64,000 nucleotides of DNA from Pseudomonas tructae (GTDB lineage Bacteria; Pseudomonadota; Gammaproteobacteria; Pseudomonadales; Pseudomonadaceae), in NCBI RefSeq assembly GCF_004214895.1, contig NZ_CP035952.1, forward strand, positions 2,056,501-2,120,500, read 5' to 3'. The position numbers and the translations under genes are program-made. The notes beneath the pieces are model-generated. The model worked only from the letters and a program-made list of their open reading frames with translations. It was not told where the DNA came from and did no database searches. Shown piece by piece: positions 39,831 to 48,437 of the stretch (positions are counted from its first letter, which is position 1; each line of letters starts with the position of its first letter).

Positions 39831-40370
39831 TTAAGGCAAGTTAACCAGGTACTGCACACGGGTGTTTGCCGCACCTGGGGTGGCTACACCAGTGGCGTAA
39901 TATTCGCTGTAGTAGTTGAGGGTCGCGGCGCCAGCGACCAGTGGCACAGGAATGGTGTTCTGCGAGCCTGTTGGCGCGCCGATGCGAATTGGCAATGCGT
40001 TGGCGTTGAGCAACTGGATTTGCACGTTCTGAGCACCACCGGCATCGACGTTCAGGCGTCCGGCCCACAGATCGACACTTGGGCCATTGAGGAAGGAGAT
40101 ATCCACGTTGCCGGTGCCAGGGGTGCAGTTCGTCAGCTGGATGTTGAACGGTTGGCGCTCTGCAACGTGGCCAGCAGCTGCCAGTTGCGAAACATGTGCC
40201 GGCGCCATGGCGACGGTGAAGTTCTGACCACCGGCGCCACCATTGATGGTGCAGGTAGTGCCGGAAATGCTGCCTGTGAATTCAATCTGTCCATCTGCGG
40301 CTTGAGCAGTGAGGCTCATGCTAGCCAGGAGAGGGAGGGACAGGGCGAAGCCAAGGATACTTTTTTTCAT
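39831..40370 (-). CDS. Major fimbrial subunit
   Basis: A 179-residue pilin. The signal peptide (MKKSILGFALSLPLLASMSL, cleavage after AQA) leads into DGQIEFTGSISGTTCTING, the usual first strand with Cys. The second Cys lies in QLTNCTPGTGNVDISF. The C-terminal strand NTRVQYLVNLP should supply the groove filled by donor-strand exchange; type 1-like pilins usually end in a Tyr two residues from the end, which is modified here. It is the first gene of the four-gene operon and has a 359-base AT-rich promoter region upstream. Confidence 0.92.
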   Translation of the reverse strand: MKKSILGFALSLPLLASMSLTAQAADGQIEFTGSISGTTCTINGGAGGQNFTVAMAPAHVSQLAAAGHVAERQPFNIQLTNCTPGTGNVDISFLNGPSVDLWAGRLNVDAGGAQNVQIQLLNANALPIRIGAPTGSQNTIPVPLVAGAATLNYYSEYYATGVATPGAANTRVQYLVNLP

Positions 40371-40729
40371 CGGGTGTCCATAATCGCTAATAAGTTGTTA
40401 TGCCGTAATTTTCATCAATGCGAACTTCAATTAATTGGGGTTCTGAAGTGTTAAGCAGGAATGTTTTCAGGCGGTATGATTATGGGTTTTTTTGTAGGGT
40501 TGAGATGTAAGTTGAAGTTCTTTTATTATGTGAAGCTATTTGCCTGGTGATGTAGGAAGTTGTCTGCGTTGGAGAGTGGTTCTTTGATATTGTCTGTGTG
40601 TAGGTAATATTCTTGTTTGGTGGATTATCTTGCAAGTTTCCCACGCTGCTGGGTGTGGTCACTGCCAGGTTTGACGCTGGCTTAACAGCCGGGTATAAAC
40701 CGCCTTCACTTGCATCAAGGTTTTTTCCC
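40371..40729. promoter_or_regulatory. AT-rich divergent fimbrial / recR promoter region
   Basis: These 359 bases hold no supportable gene and are strikingly AT-rich for this genome, mainly at 40380-40625. Near the right end is a textbook sigma-70 promoter for recR: TTGACG (40671-40676), a 17-base spacer, then TATAAA (40694-40699). The fimbrial promoter must lie in the AT-rich part, but I cannot place it with confidence. Confidence 0.6.
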
Positions 40730-41332
40730 ATGAGCTTTAGCCCACTTATCCGACAGCTGATCGACGCCCTGCGCATCTTGCCTGGTGTCGGCCAGAAAAC
40801 CGCCCAGCGCATGGCCTTGCAACTGCTGGAGCGTGACCGCAGCGGCGGTACCCGTCTGGCCCAGGCGCTGAGCCAGGCCATGGAAGGTGTCGGGCATTGC
40901 CGCCAGTGCCGGACCCTGACCGAGCAGGAGCTCTGCCCGCAATGTTCGGACCCGCGCCGGGACGATACCCTGCTGTGCGTGGTGGAAGGGCCGATGGATG
41001 TCTATGCCGTCGAGCAGACGGGTTATCGCGGCCGCTACTTCGTGCTCAAGGGCCACCTGTCGCCGCTCGATGGCCTGGGCCCGGATGCTATTGGCATCCC
41101 GCAGTTGATGGCGAGGATCGAGGAGCAGGGCAGCTTTACCGAAGTGATCCTGGCCACCAACCCGACAGTGGAAGGTGAGGCGACCGCCCATTACATCGCC
41201 CAGTTGCTGGTCGATAAAGGGCTGGTCGCTTCACGGATTGCCCACGGTGTGCCATTGGGTGGTGAGCTGGAGCTGGTCGATGGTGGCACCCTGGCGCATT
41301 CGTTTGCCGGGCGCAAACCCATCTCGCTGTAA
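40730..41332 (+). CDS. recR: Recombination mediator RecR
   Basis: Works with RecF and RecO to load RecA at gaps. The 200-residue protein has the N-terminal helix-hairpin-helix ([15 protein letters not shown]), a four-Cys zinc finger (Cys57, Cys60, Cys69 and Cys72), a Toprim domain ([15 protein letters not shown]) and a C-terminal Walker B-like strand. ATG 40730 gives normal length. Its usual partner ybaB is not adjacent, and its own promoter is visible 31 bases upstream. Confidence 0.96.
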   Translation: MSFSPLIRQLIDALRILPGVGQKTAQRMALQLLERDRSGGTRLAQALSQAMEGVGHCRQCRTLTEQELCPQCSDPRRDDTLLCVVEGPMDVYAVEQTGYRGRYFVLKGHLSPLDGLGPDAIGIPQLMARIEEQGSFTEVILATNPTVEGEATAHYIAQLLVDKGLVASRIAHGVPLGGELELVDGGTLAHSFAGRKPISL

Positions 41333-41345
41333 CCATCGAACTTCA

Positions 41346-41400
41346 ATCGCGGGGCAAGCCCGCTCCTACCTGTCCGGTGAGAGCGGGCTTGCCCCGCGAT
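41346..41400. repeat. REP palindrome pair
   Basis: ATCGCGGGGCAAGCCCGCTC and its complement lie between the convergent recR and apt genes, and may end transcription from both. Confidence 0.85.
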
Positions 41401-41404
41401 GCTT

Positions 41405-41953
41405 TCAGTACTCGCTCAGCGAAAACCCGGTCAGGCAAAAGGTCGGCACGCCGGCCTCATTCAGCCGCTGTGAGCCACCCAGCTCCGGCAGGTCGATGAT
41501 CGCCGCCGCCTCGAACACCTGTGCACCCATGCGCCGTACCAGGTTGGTAGCGGCCAGCAAGGTACCGCCGGTGGCGATCAGGTCGTCGAAAATCAGTACC
41601 GAATCACCTTCACAAAGGCTGTCGGCGTGCACTTCGAGGAAGGCCTCGCCGTACTCGGTCTGGTAGCCTTCGGCGAGCACGTCGGCCGGCAGCTTGCCCT
41701 GCTTGCGAAACAGGATCAGTGGCTTGTTCAACTGGTGGGCGATGATCGAGCCGATCAGAAAGCCGCGCGCATCCATGGCCGCGATATGGCTGAAGTCGGT
41801 TTCGACGTAGCGTTCGATGAAGGCATCGGCGACGTGGCGCAGGCCCCGCGGCGACTGGAACAGCGGGGTGATGTCGCGAAAGATCACGCCCGGCTTGGGG
41901 AAGTCCGGTACCGGGCGGATAAGGGCTTTGAGGTCGAAAGTAGCGCTGGGCAT
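41405..41953 (-). CDS. apt: Adenine phosphoribosyltransferase
   Basis: Salvages adenine to AMP using PRPP. The 182-residue protein starts with the Apt-specific segment [20 protein letters not shown] and has the PRPP-binding loop [14 protein letters not shown] near residue 125. I placed the start at 41953 (MPSATFDLK), which gives the usual length; an in-frame upstream ATG 24 bases earlier lacks support. It lies just after anr on the same strand, with a 54-base spacer, so read-through is possible. Confidence 0.95.
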   Translation of the reverse strand: MPSATFDLKALIRPVPDFPKPGVIFRDITPLFQSPRGLRHVADAFIERYVETDFSHIAAMDARGFLIGSIIAHQLNKPLILFRKQGKLPADVLAEGYQTEYGEAFLEVHADSLCEGDSVLIFDDLIATGGTLLAATNLVRRMGAQVFEAAAIIDLPELGGSQRLNEAGVPTFCLTGFSLSEY

Positions 41954-42007
41954 GAGGCGGGTATCCTGAAAAACCAATGCCCGCCAGTATACCTGTTATG
42001 CGCAGGC

Positions 42008-42742
42008 TCAGCTGTCCAGCGAGCCGCCAGCCAGGGCGCACAGCTGGATCGGGTCAAGGATGTGGATCTCCTTGCCCTCGGCCTGGATCAGGCCGTTTTG
42101 CTGGAAGCGGGTGAAGACCCGCGACACGGTTTCGACCGCCAGGCCCAGGTAGTTGCCTATTTCGTTACGCGACATGCTCAGGCGGAACTGATTGGCCGAG
42201 TAACCGCGGGCGCGGAAGCGTGCCGAGAGGTTGACCAGGAAGGTGGCGATGCGCTCGTCCGCAGTCTTTTTCGACAGCAGCAGCATCATCTGCTGGTCGT
42301 CGCGGATCTCGCGGCTCATGACCCGCATCAGCTGGCGTCGCAGTTGTGGCAATTGCACCGACAGCTCATCCAGGCGTTCGAAGGGGATTTCGCAGACGGA
42401 TGTGGTTTCCTGCGCCTGGGCCGACACCGGGTAGGCTTCGGTGTCCATGCCGGACAGGCCGACCAGTTCACTGGGCAGATGGAAACCGGTGATCTGTTCC
42501 TCGCCACTGTCGCTGAGACTGAAGGTTTTCAGCGCGCCGGAGCGCACCGCGTAGACCGAGCCGAAATTGTCGCCCTGGCGGAACAGAAACTCGCCTTTTT
42601 TCAGCGGACGCCCCCGTTTGACGATTTCATCCAGTGCATCCATGTCTTCCAAGTTCAATGACAATGGCAGGCACAGAGGCGCCAGGCTGCAATCCTTGCA
42701 ATGGGCCTGGTTGTGGGGGCGCAGTTTGACTGGCTCGGACAT
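42008..42742 (-). CDS. anr: Oxygen-sensing regulator ANR (FNR family)
   Basis: Global activator for low-oxygen growth. The 244-residue protein has the N-terminal [4Fe-4S] ligands Cys15, Cys18 and Cys24 plus Cys117. A cyclic-nucleotide-like beta roll ([17 protein letters not shown]), a dimer helix and a C-terminal helix-turn-helix follow ([20 protein letters not shown]); the E-x2-SR pattern fits recognition of TTGAT-N4-ATCAA. All four cluster ligands are present, so it should sense oxygen. ANR boxes precede hemN and the distal cco operon in this same window, which fits its known role. Confidence 0.96.
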   Translation of the reverse strand: MSEPVKLRPHNQAHCKDCSLAPLCLPLSLNLEDMDALDEIVKRGRPLKKGEFLFRQGDNFGSVYAVRSGALKTFSLSDSGEEQITGFHLPSELVGLSGMDTEAYPVSAQAQETTSVCEIPFERLDELSVQLPQLRRQLMRVMSREIRDDQQMMLLLSKKTADERIATFLVNLSARFRARGYSANQFRLSMSRNEIGNYLGLAVETVSRVFTRFQQNGLIQAEGKEIHILDPIQLCALAGGSLDS

Positions 42743-42958
42743 TTCTTCAATCCTTGTGGGAAAGCACACATAAGCCGTAAGGGTAACCCAGGCCAGGGTG
42801 TTTCGGCCAGCTTGGACGCTAGTGGCGTACGCTGGCGCCAGAAAAACCGCGATGTGCTTGAAGGTGCGCAGCCTGTGCGCTGTAGAGCCGTTCAGTGCTG
42901 TTTGGTCCCGGTTTCATTGGCCCAAAGCCAAGCGCGCTGCGACAAAAAACCTCAGCGC

Positions 42959-44341
42959 TCAGATGACCCGGGAAAAGCGCTGGCGGTTGTACAGGTCCAG
43001 ATACGCGTCGAACACCATGCAAACCGAGCGCACCAGCAAGCGTCCGGCGGGCAGCACCTTGATGCCCTCGTTGCTCAGTTCGATCAGCCCGTCCTTGTGC
43101 ATGGCTTGCAGGGCAGGCCACTGGTCCTTGAAGTAGCCACGAAAATCGATGGTGAAGTCGCGTTCGAAGGTCTGGAAATCCAGTTCGAAATGGCAGATCA
43201 ACTGCTGGATCACTGCGCGGCGCAGGCGGTCGTCCTGGGTGCAGATCAGCCCGCGGCTGGTGGCTAGCTGGGCGGTGGACAAGGTGTCCTGGTAGGTAGT
43301 GAGATCGCTGCTGTTCTGACAGTACAGGTCGCCGATCTGGCTGATGGCCGAGACACCGAGGCCGATCAGGTCGCAATGGCCATGGGTGGTGTAGCCCTGG
43401 AAGTTGCGCTGCAGGGTCGACTCTTCCTGGGCGATTGCCAGCTCGTCGTCGGGCAGGGCGAAGTGGTCCATGCCGATGTAGACGTAGCCGGCGGCGGTCA
43501 GTTGTTCGATGGTGTTGTGGAGCATCTCCAGTTTCGCCGCAGGCGTCGGCAGTTCATTGCTGTCGATGCGCCGTTGCGGCAGGAAGCGTTCCGGCAGGTG
43601 GGCGTAGTTGAATACGGAAAGACGATCCGGCTGCAGTTTGATCACTTCCTCGACGGTGCGGGCAAAACCTTCCGGGGTCTGCTTGGGCAGGCCGTAGATC
43701 AAGTCGAGGTTGATCGAGCGAAACTGCAGGGTACGCGCCGCTTCGATGATCGCCCGGGTCTGCTCCAGGCTTTGCAAGCGGTTGATTGCCCGTTGCACCA
43801 GTGGATCGAGGTCTTGCACGCCCAGGCTGACGCGGTTGAAGCCCAGCTCGCGAAGCAGGCCCATGGTCGACCAGTCGGCCTCGCGTGGGTCGATCTCGAT
43901 GCCATAGTCACCGGAGTCGTCATCGAGCAGGTTGAAATGCTGGCGCAGGTGGGCCATCAGCTGACGCAGTTCGACGTGGCTGAGGAAGGTCGGGGTACCG
44001 CCGCCAAAGTGCAGTTGCTCGACGGTCTGCTTGGGGTCCAGGTGGCAGGCGATCAGCTGGATTTCCTGCTCCAGGCGTTGCAGGTAGGGCGCGGCGCGGC
44101 CACGGTCCTTGGTGATGACCTTGTTGCAGGCGCAGTAGTAGCAGATGTTGGCGCAGAACGGTACATGCACATAGATCGACAGCGGGCGTGCGGCGCGACG
44201 GCTGTCACGCAGGGCGTGCAACAGGTCGAAGGAGCCGACTTCGCTGTGCAGTTGCACCGCAGTCGGGTAGGAGGTGTAGCGTGGGCCGGCCAGGTCGTAG
44301 CGGCGAATCAGGTCGGAGTCCCAACGAAGAACGTCGAGCAT
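42959..44341 (-). CDS. hemN: Oxygen-independent coproporphyrinogen III oxidase
   Basis: Radical-SAM enzyme of haem synthesis that replaces HemF when oxygen is scarce. The 460-residue protein has the radical-SAM motif CANICYYC (Cys63, Cys67 and Cys70, with the extra Cys72 typical of HemN) and FGGGTPTFL a little later. Its C-terminal HemN domain is complete. Length and motifs separate it from the shorter HemW. A perfect ANR box lies 63 bases upstream, and the gene sits between anr and the cbb3 assembly genes, whose oxidase needs much haem. Confidence 0.96.
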   Translation of the reverse strand: MLDVLRWDSDLIRRYDLAGPRYTSYPTAVQLHSEVGSFDLLHALRDSRRAARPLSIYVHVPFCANICYYCACNKVITKDRGRAAPYLQRLEQEIQLIACHLDPKQTVEQLHFGGGTPTFLSHVELRQLMAHLRQHFNLLDDDSGDYGIEIDPREADWSTMGLLRELGFNRVSLGVQDLDPLVQRAINRLQSLEQTRAIIEAARTLQFRSINLDLIYGLPKQTPEGFARTVEEVIKLQPDRLSVFNYAHLPERFLPQRRIDSNELPTPAAKLEMLHNTIEQLTAAGYVYIGMDHFALPDDELAIAQEESTLQRNFQGYTTHGHCDLIGLGVSAISQIGDLYCQNSSDLTTYQDTLSTAQLATSRGLICTQDDRLRRAVIQQLICHFELDFQTFERDFTIDFRGYFKDQWPALQAMHKDGLIELSNEGIKVLPAGRLLVRSVCMVFDAYLDLYNRQRFSRVI

Positions 44342-44403
44342 GCGGGCAGTCCCCAGAAAGAGCAGCAGTGTCCGGAGTCTAGGGAGCGCGGGGCAACCCC
44401 GTG

Positions 44404-44417
44404 TTGATTTGTATCAA
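44404..44417. promoter_or_regulatory. ANR box of hemN
   Basis: TTGATTTGTATCAA matches TTGAT-N4-ATCAA exactly. A -10-like TAGACT (minus strand, 44376-44381) would put the box centre near -41, the usual position for activation by ANR. Confidence 0.88.
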
Positions 44418-44424
44418 CGCCGCT

Positions 44425-45108
44425 TCAGTGGCCCATCAGCCAGTGCTGGTGCGGGCCTGGCAGGGTCCACAGGCCGAACAGCATCACCAGCACGCCCCCG
44501 GCGACGCGCACGCTGCGCTGGCGCAGCAGGGCGCTGGTGCGTTCGGCGGCAAGGCCGGTGGCCAGTAGCACTGGCCAGGTACCAAGACCGAAAGCCAGCA
44601 TCAACAGCGCGCTGTCGGCGGCATTGCCCTGGCTCGCAGCCCAGAGCAGGGTGCTGTACACCAGCCCGCACGGCAACCAACCCCACAATGCGCCAAGTAA
44701 AAGTGCGCGAGGCAGGCTGGAGACCGGCAGCAGGCGGTTGGCCACGGGCTGGATATGCCGCCACAGGCCGCGTCCCAGGCCTTCGATACGGGTCAGGCCG
44801 CTCCACCAGCCGGCCAGGTACAGGCCCATGCTGATCAGCAGCAGCGCGGCGAGCACACGCATGGCGGTAGCCACCGGGCTGTTGGCCACTGCCCAGCCGG
44901 CGAGCCCGAGCAGCAGGCCGGCCAGGGCGTAACTGAGGATGCGCCCAAGGTTGTAGGCCAGCAGCAGGCGAAAGCGGCGGCTGCGTTGCTCTTTGGGGAT
45001 GGCCAGGGTCAGGGCGCCCATCAGGCCACCGCACATGCCCAGGCAGTGACCGCCGCCGAGCAGGCCGAGGATCAATGCCGAGCTGAGCAGGGGTAAAAGG
45101 TCAGTCAC
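44425..45108 (-). CDS. TauE/UreH-type membrane protein of the cco assembly cluster
   Basis: A 227-residue inner-membrane protein with about six helices. It has two Cys-containing helical motifs, GGGHCLGMCGG near the start and GWLPCGLVYSTL near residue 150, which resemble the paired motifs of DsbD/CcdA-like transporters. Databases often call such proteins sulfite exporter TauE/SafE, but the Cys pairs suggest metal or redox handling. It overlaps ccoS by 8 bases and ends the ccoG-ccoH-ccoI-ccoS run, so a part in copper delivery or redox control for cbb3 oxidase is plausible, though inferred. Confidence 0.82.
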   Translation of the reverse strand: MTDLLPLLSSALILGLLGGGHCLGMCGGLMGALTLAIPKEQRSRRFRLLLAYNLGRILSYALAGLLLGLAGWAVANSPVATAMRVLAALLLISMGLYLAGWWSGLTRIEGLGRGLWRHIQPVANRLLPVSSLPRALLLGALWGWLPCGLVYSTLLWAASQGNAADSALLMLAFGLGTWPVLLATGLAAERTSALLRQRSVRVAGGVLVMLFGLWTLPGPHQHWLMGH

Positions 45109-45313
45109 GGGGCGGCTTGCCGTCGTCGGGTTTCTTGCCGTCGGCCTCTTCCATGGCAGCGGTGTGCTGCGGGTCCTGGTCGTCGAACAGAATGCTGTGC
45201 GCCGGACCGTCGAGGTCGTCGTACTGGCCGCTGTCCACTGCCCAGAAGAAGATATAGATGGCGATGGCGACGATCAGCAGGGCCGCCGGGATCATGATGT
45301 AAAGCGCGGGCAT
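45101..45313 (-). CDS. ccoS: cbb3 oxidase maturation protein CcoS
   Basis: A 70-residue single-helix membrane protein needed to insert cofactors into CcoN. It starts MPALYIMIPAALLIVAIAIY, followed by the conserved FFWAVDSGQYDDLDGPAHSI and an acidic tail. The length is slightly above the family minimum. It lies between ccoI (12 bases upstream) and the TauE/UreH-type gene, which it overlaps. Confidence 0.93.
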   Translation of the reverse strand: MPALYIMIPAALLIVAIAIYIFFWAVDSGQYDDLDGPAHSILFDDQDPQHTAAMEEADGKKPDDGKPPRD

Positions 45314-45325
45314 GGAGGCTCCTGG

Positions 45326-47779
45326 TCAGGCCGTCGCGGGATGCGCGGCGGGGGCTGGCGTGTGGCTGGCCGGCAGGCCGCTGGCGCGGGTCAGGCGCAG
45401 TGCGTTGAGGACCACGATCAGCGAACTGACCGACATGCCGACCGCCGCCCAGATTGGCGTGATCCAGCCCAGCGCGGCAAACGGCAACATGACGCCATTA
45501 TACGCCGAGGCCCACAGCAGGTTCTCGATAATGATCCGCCGGGTGCGGCGGGCCAGGCTGAAGGCCTGCACCAGGGCTTCCAGGCGGTTGGACAGCAGGA
45601 CCGCATCAGCACAGGTCTTGGCCAGGTCGGTGGCCGAGCCCATGGCGATACTGATATCGGCGGCGGCCAGCACCGGCACATCGTTGACCCCGTCACCGAG
45701 CATCAGCACCTTGCGCCCTTGCTGCTGCAGGGCCTTGAGTTTTTCCAGCTTGTCGTCCGGGCGCAGGCCACCGATGGCCTGGTCGATCTGCAACTCGGCA
45801 GCCACACTGTGGACCATCGGCGAGCTGTCGCCGGACAACAGCAGGGTGTGCCAGCCACGGGCGCGGCAGGCTGCCAGGAGGTCGGCGGCGTCAACGCGCA
45901 GGCGGTCATCGAGGACGAACCAGGCCAGCGGGCCCTGCTGGTCACCCAGTAGCAGCCATTGCCCGGCTTCGTCGGGCATTGCCGGGGCGCTGGTGGCACT
46001 GAGGGCGCAGACGAAGCCCGCCTCGCCGATGCGCAAGTGCTGCTGGCCAACCTTGCCTTCAAGGCCCAGGCCGGGTATTGCCTGAACCTCGTCGGCAGCC
46101 TGGCTGGCGCGGCCGAATGCGCGGGCGATGGGGTGTTCGGAGCGGTTTTCGAGGGCGGCGGCGAGCATCAGGCAGCGGTCGGCATCGCTGTCGCGCAGGG
46201 GGCGGATCGCCCGCAGGGTCAATCGGCCTTCGGTGAGGGTGCCAGTCTTGTCGAAGATCACCGTGTCGATCTGGTTCAGGCCTTCGAGCACATGACCCCG
46301 GGTCAGCAGCAGGCCAAGTTTGTGCAAGGTGCCGGTGGCCGCGGTCAGCGCGGTCGGGGTGGCCAGCGACAGGGCGCAGGGGCAGGTGGCAACCAGCATG
46401 GCCAGGACAATCCAGAACGCTCGCGACGGGTCGATCTGCCACCAGAGCAGGCCGATGGCCGCCGAGGCCACCAGGGTGAACAGCAGGAACCATTGCGAGG
46501 CGCGGTCGGCGATTTCTGCCAGGCGCGGCTTTTCCGACTGGGCCCGCTCCAGCAGGCGCACGATCGCCGACAGGCGGGTGTCCTGGCCCAGGGCCTGGAC
46601 CTCGACGGTCAGCGCGCTTTCGACGTTCAGGGTACCAGCAGTGACCACGTCGCCAGCACTGCGCGGTTGCGGCAGGTATTCACCGGTCAGCAGCGATTCG
46701 TCGATGCTCGATTGGCCGCTGACGATACGCCCATCGGCGGGGACTACATGCCCGGGCGGGATCAGCACGCAGTCCTTGAGGTGCAATTCGCTGAGCAGGA
46801 TGCGCTCGCTCTGTCCGGCCGCGCCCAGGCGCAGGCACGAGGCTGGCAGCAGGTTGACCAGTTGCGCGGTGGCGGCGGCGGTGCGCTCGCGGGCGCGGCG
46901 TTCAAGGTAGCGCCCGGCGAGCAGGAACAGGGCGAACATGCCCACGGCGTCGAAGTACAGCTCGCCGCTGCCAGTGATCGCAGTCCAGATCCCGGCACCA
47001 TAGGCCAGGCCAATGGCCAGGGATACCGACACGTCCATGGTCAGGTGGCGGGTGCGCAGGTCGCGGGCGGCGCCACGGAAGAAGGGCGCGCAGCTGTAGA
47101 ACACGATCGGTGTGGTCAGGAACAGCGCCACCCAGCGCAGGATGGTGTGCAGTTCGGGGCTCAGGTCGATGTTGAATTCCGGCCAGGTGGCCATGGTCGC
47201 CATCATCGCCTGAAACCACAGCAGCCCGGCAACGCCGAGCTGGCGCAGGGCCGTGCGGTTCTCGCTGGCCAGCTGTTCGGCAGCGCGATCAGCCTGGTAG
47301 GGGTGGGCTGCGTAGCCGATATGGCGCAGCTCGGCGAGCAGTTTTGACAGCGCCAGCTCACTGTCGGCCCAGCTCACCTGCAGGCGGTGGTTGGACAGGT
47401 TCAGCCGTGCCTCGGCCACTGCCGGCAGGTTACGCAGGTGTTTCTCGATCAGCCAGCCGCAGGCTGCGCAGCTGATGCCTTCGATCAGCAAGGTGGTTTC
47501 GGCCAGTTCACCGCTGTGCCGGACGAAGGGCTTTTGCACATCGGCGCGGTCGTACAGGGCCAGTTCGTCGACCAGTTGCTGGGGCAGGGCGTCGGGGTTG
47601 GCGCTGGCTTCGCTGCGGTGCTGGTAATAGCTTTCCAGGTTGCCGGCGACGATGGCCTCGGCAACCGCCTGGCAGCCGGGGCAGCAGAACGCCCGTGGCT
47701 GGCCGAGCACCACAGCGGTGAAGTGGCTGCCGGCAGGGACGGGCAGGGCGCAGTGGTAGCAGGGCGTGGGGCTGGTCAT
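45326..47779 (-). CDS. ccoI: Copper-translocating P-type ATPase CcoI
   Basis: Moves copper out of the cytoplasm for assembly of the CcoN copper centre. The 817-residue P1B-ATPase starts with a Cys-rich segment (CYHCALPVP and CCPGCQAVAE) and a heavy-metal domain containing ISCAACGWLIEKHL. Eight helices follow, including the metal-binding CPC at 466-468 and the phosphorylation site Asp510 in DKTGTLTEG, then a hinge MLGDGVNDVPVL. The position between ccoH and ccoS marks it as CcoI, not the CopA detoxifying pump. Confidence 0.95.
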   Translation of the reverse strand: MTSPTPCYHCALPVPAGSHFTAVVLGQPRAFCCPGCQAVAEAIVAGNLESYYQHRSEASANPDALPQQLVDELALYDRADVQKPFVRHSGELAETTLLIEGISCAACGWLIEKHLRNLPAVAEARLNLSNHRLQVSWADSELALSKLLAELRHIGYAAHPYQADRAAEQLASENRTALRQLGVAGLLWFQAMMATMATWPEFNIDLSPELHTILRWVALFLTTPIVFYSCAPFFRGAARDLRTRHLTMDVSVSLAIGLAYGAGIWTAITGSGELYFDAVGMFALFLLAGRYLERRARERTAAATAQLVNLLPASCLRLGAAGQSERILLSELHLKDCVLIPPGHVVPADGRIVSGQSSIDESLLTGEYLPQPRSAGDVVTAGTLNVESALTVEVQALGQDTRLSAIVRLLERAQSEKPRLAEIADRASQWFLLFTLVASAAIGLLWWQIDPSRAFWIVLAMLVATCPCALSLATPTALTAATGTLHKLGLLLTRGHVLEGLNQIDTVIFDKTGTLTEGRLTLRAIRPLRDSDADRCLMLAAALENRSEHPIARAFGRASQAADEVQAIPGLGLEGKVGQQHLRIGEAGFVCALSATSAPAMPDEAGQWLLLGDQQGPLAWFVLDDRLRVDAADLLAACRARGWHTLLLSGDSSPMVHSVAAELQIDQAIGGLRPDDKLEKLKALQQQGRKVLMLGDGVNDVPVLAAADISIAMGSATDLAKTCADAVLLSNRLEALVQAFSLARRTRRIIIENLLWASAYNGVMLPFAALGWITPIWAAVGMSVSSLIVVLNALRLTRASGLPASHTPAPAAHPATA

Positions 47780-47811
47780 GGTGTCAGTCGCAAGGTGTGG
47801 TATTGGGCTTG

Positions 47812-47874
47812 TCGCGGGTCAAGCCCGCTCCCACAGGGATTCACTGCATCTGCGGGAGCGGGCTTGACCCGCGA
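47812..47874. repeat. REP palindrome pair inside the cco assembly operon
   Basis: TCGCGGGTCAAGCCCGCTCC and its complement lie between ccoH and ccoI, the only long spacer (106 bases) of this run. It uses the GGTCAAG variant. Confidence 0.85.
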
Positions 47875-47885
47875 TAAGCAACGAC

Positions 47886-48425
47886 TCATTTATCGAGGTG
47901 TTCGGCCCCTTGCAGCGCCTCGTCACCGAGTACCAGGGTCTTGTCATGGGCCACTTCTTCTTCCTCGAACAGGCGCCATACATGCTCATCCTGGCTGCCC
48001 AGCAGCTCGACGAAGCGCCGGCCTTCGACCTTGTCGCTGAGCTGGCCCAGATAGCGCCCGGCTTCGCTGTCGCTGCGGGTCAGGACGATCTTGCGGTCCT
48101 TCTGCGGCTGGGTCGGCGAGATCAGGTTCAGTTCCAGGGTCTGCGGCTGGCTGTTGCCGGTCAGGCGCAGGTCGACTTCGCCGGTCAGCTCGTCCAGGTG
48201 CACGCTGGCCTTGAGGTTGAGGGTCTGGGCCAGCAGCTCGCGGTCCAACGAACGGTTGATGCCTTTGCCGGCCTCGTAGTAGTTGTCGTTGACCAGGTTG
48301 TCGGGGTTATTCACCGCGATGGTTACCATGGTCAGGCTGAGGGTCACCGAGGTGGCCAGCACCCCGATGATGATCCACGGCCAGAGGTGCTTGTACCAGG
48401 GGCTAGCGGCAGTTGCAGAAGGCAT
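47886..48425 (-). CDS. ccoH: cbb3 oxidase assembly protein CcoH (FixH family)
   Basis: A 179-residue membrane-anchored protein that binds CcoN and CcoP during assembly. One N-terminal helix (residues about 12-36, WPWIIIGVLATSVTLSLTMV) is followed by the family segment NPDNLVNDNYYEAGKGINRS and a periplasmic beta-rich domain. It lies 12 bases after ccoG on the same strand. Confidence 0.92.
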   Translation of the reverse strand: MPSATAASPWYKHLWPWIIIGVLATSVTLSLTMVTIAVNNPDNLVNDNYYEAGKGINRSLDRELLAQTLNLKASVHLDELTGEVDLRLTGNSQPQTLELNLISPTQPQKDRKIVLTRSDSEAGRYLGQLSDKVEGRRFVELLGSQDEHVWRLFEEEEVAHDKTLVLGDEALQGAEHLDK

Positions 48426-48437
48426 AGGCTCAGTCTC

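Noticed and set aside
45326..47779. Possibility that the P-type ATPase is a copper-resistance CopA
   Set aside because: The CYHCALPVP-type N-terminus and position between ccoH and ccoS identify CcoI.
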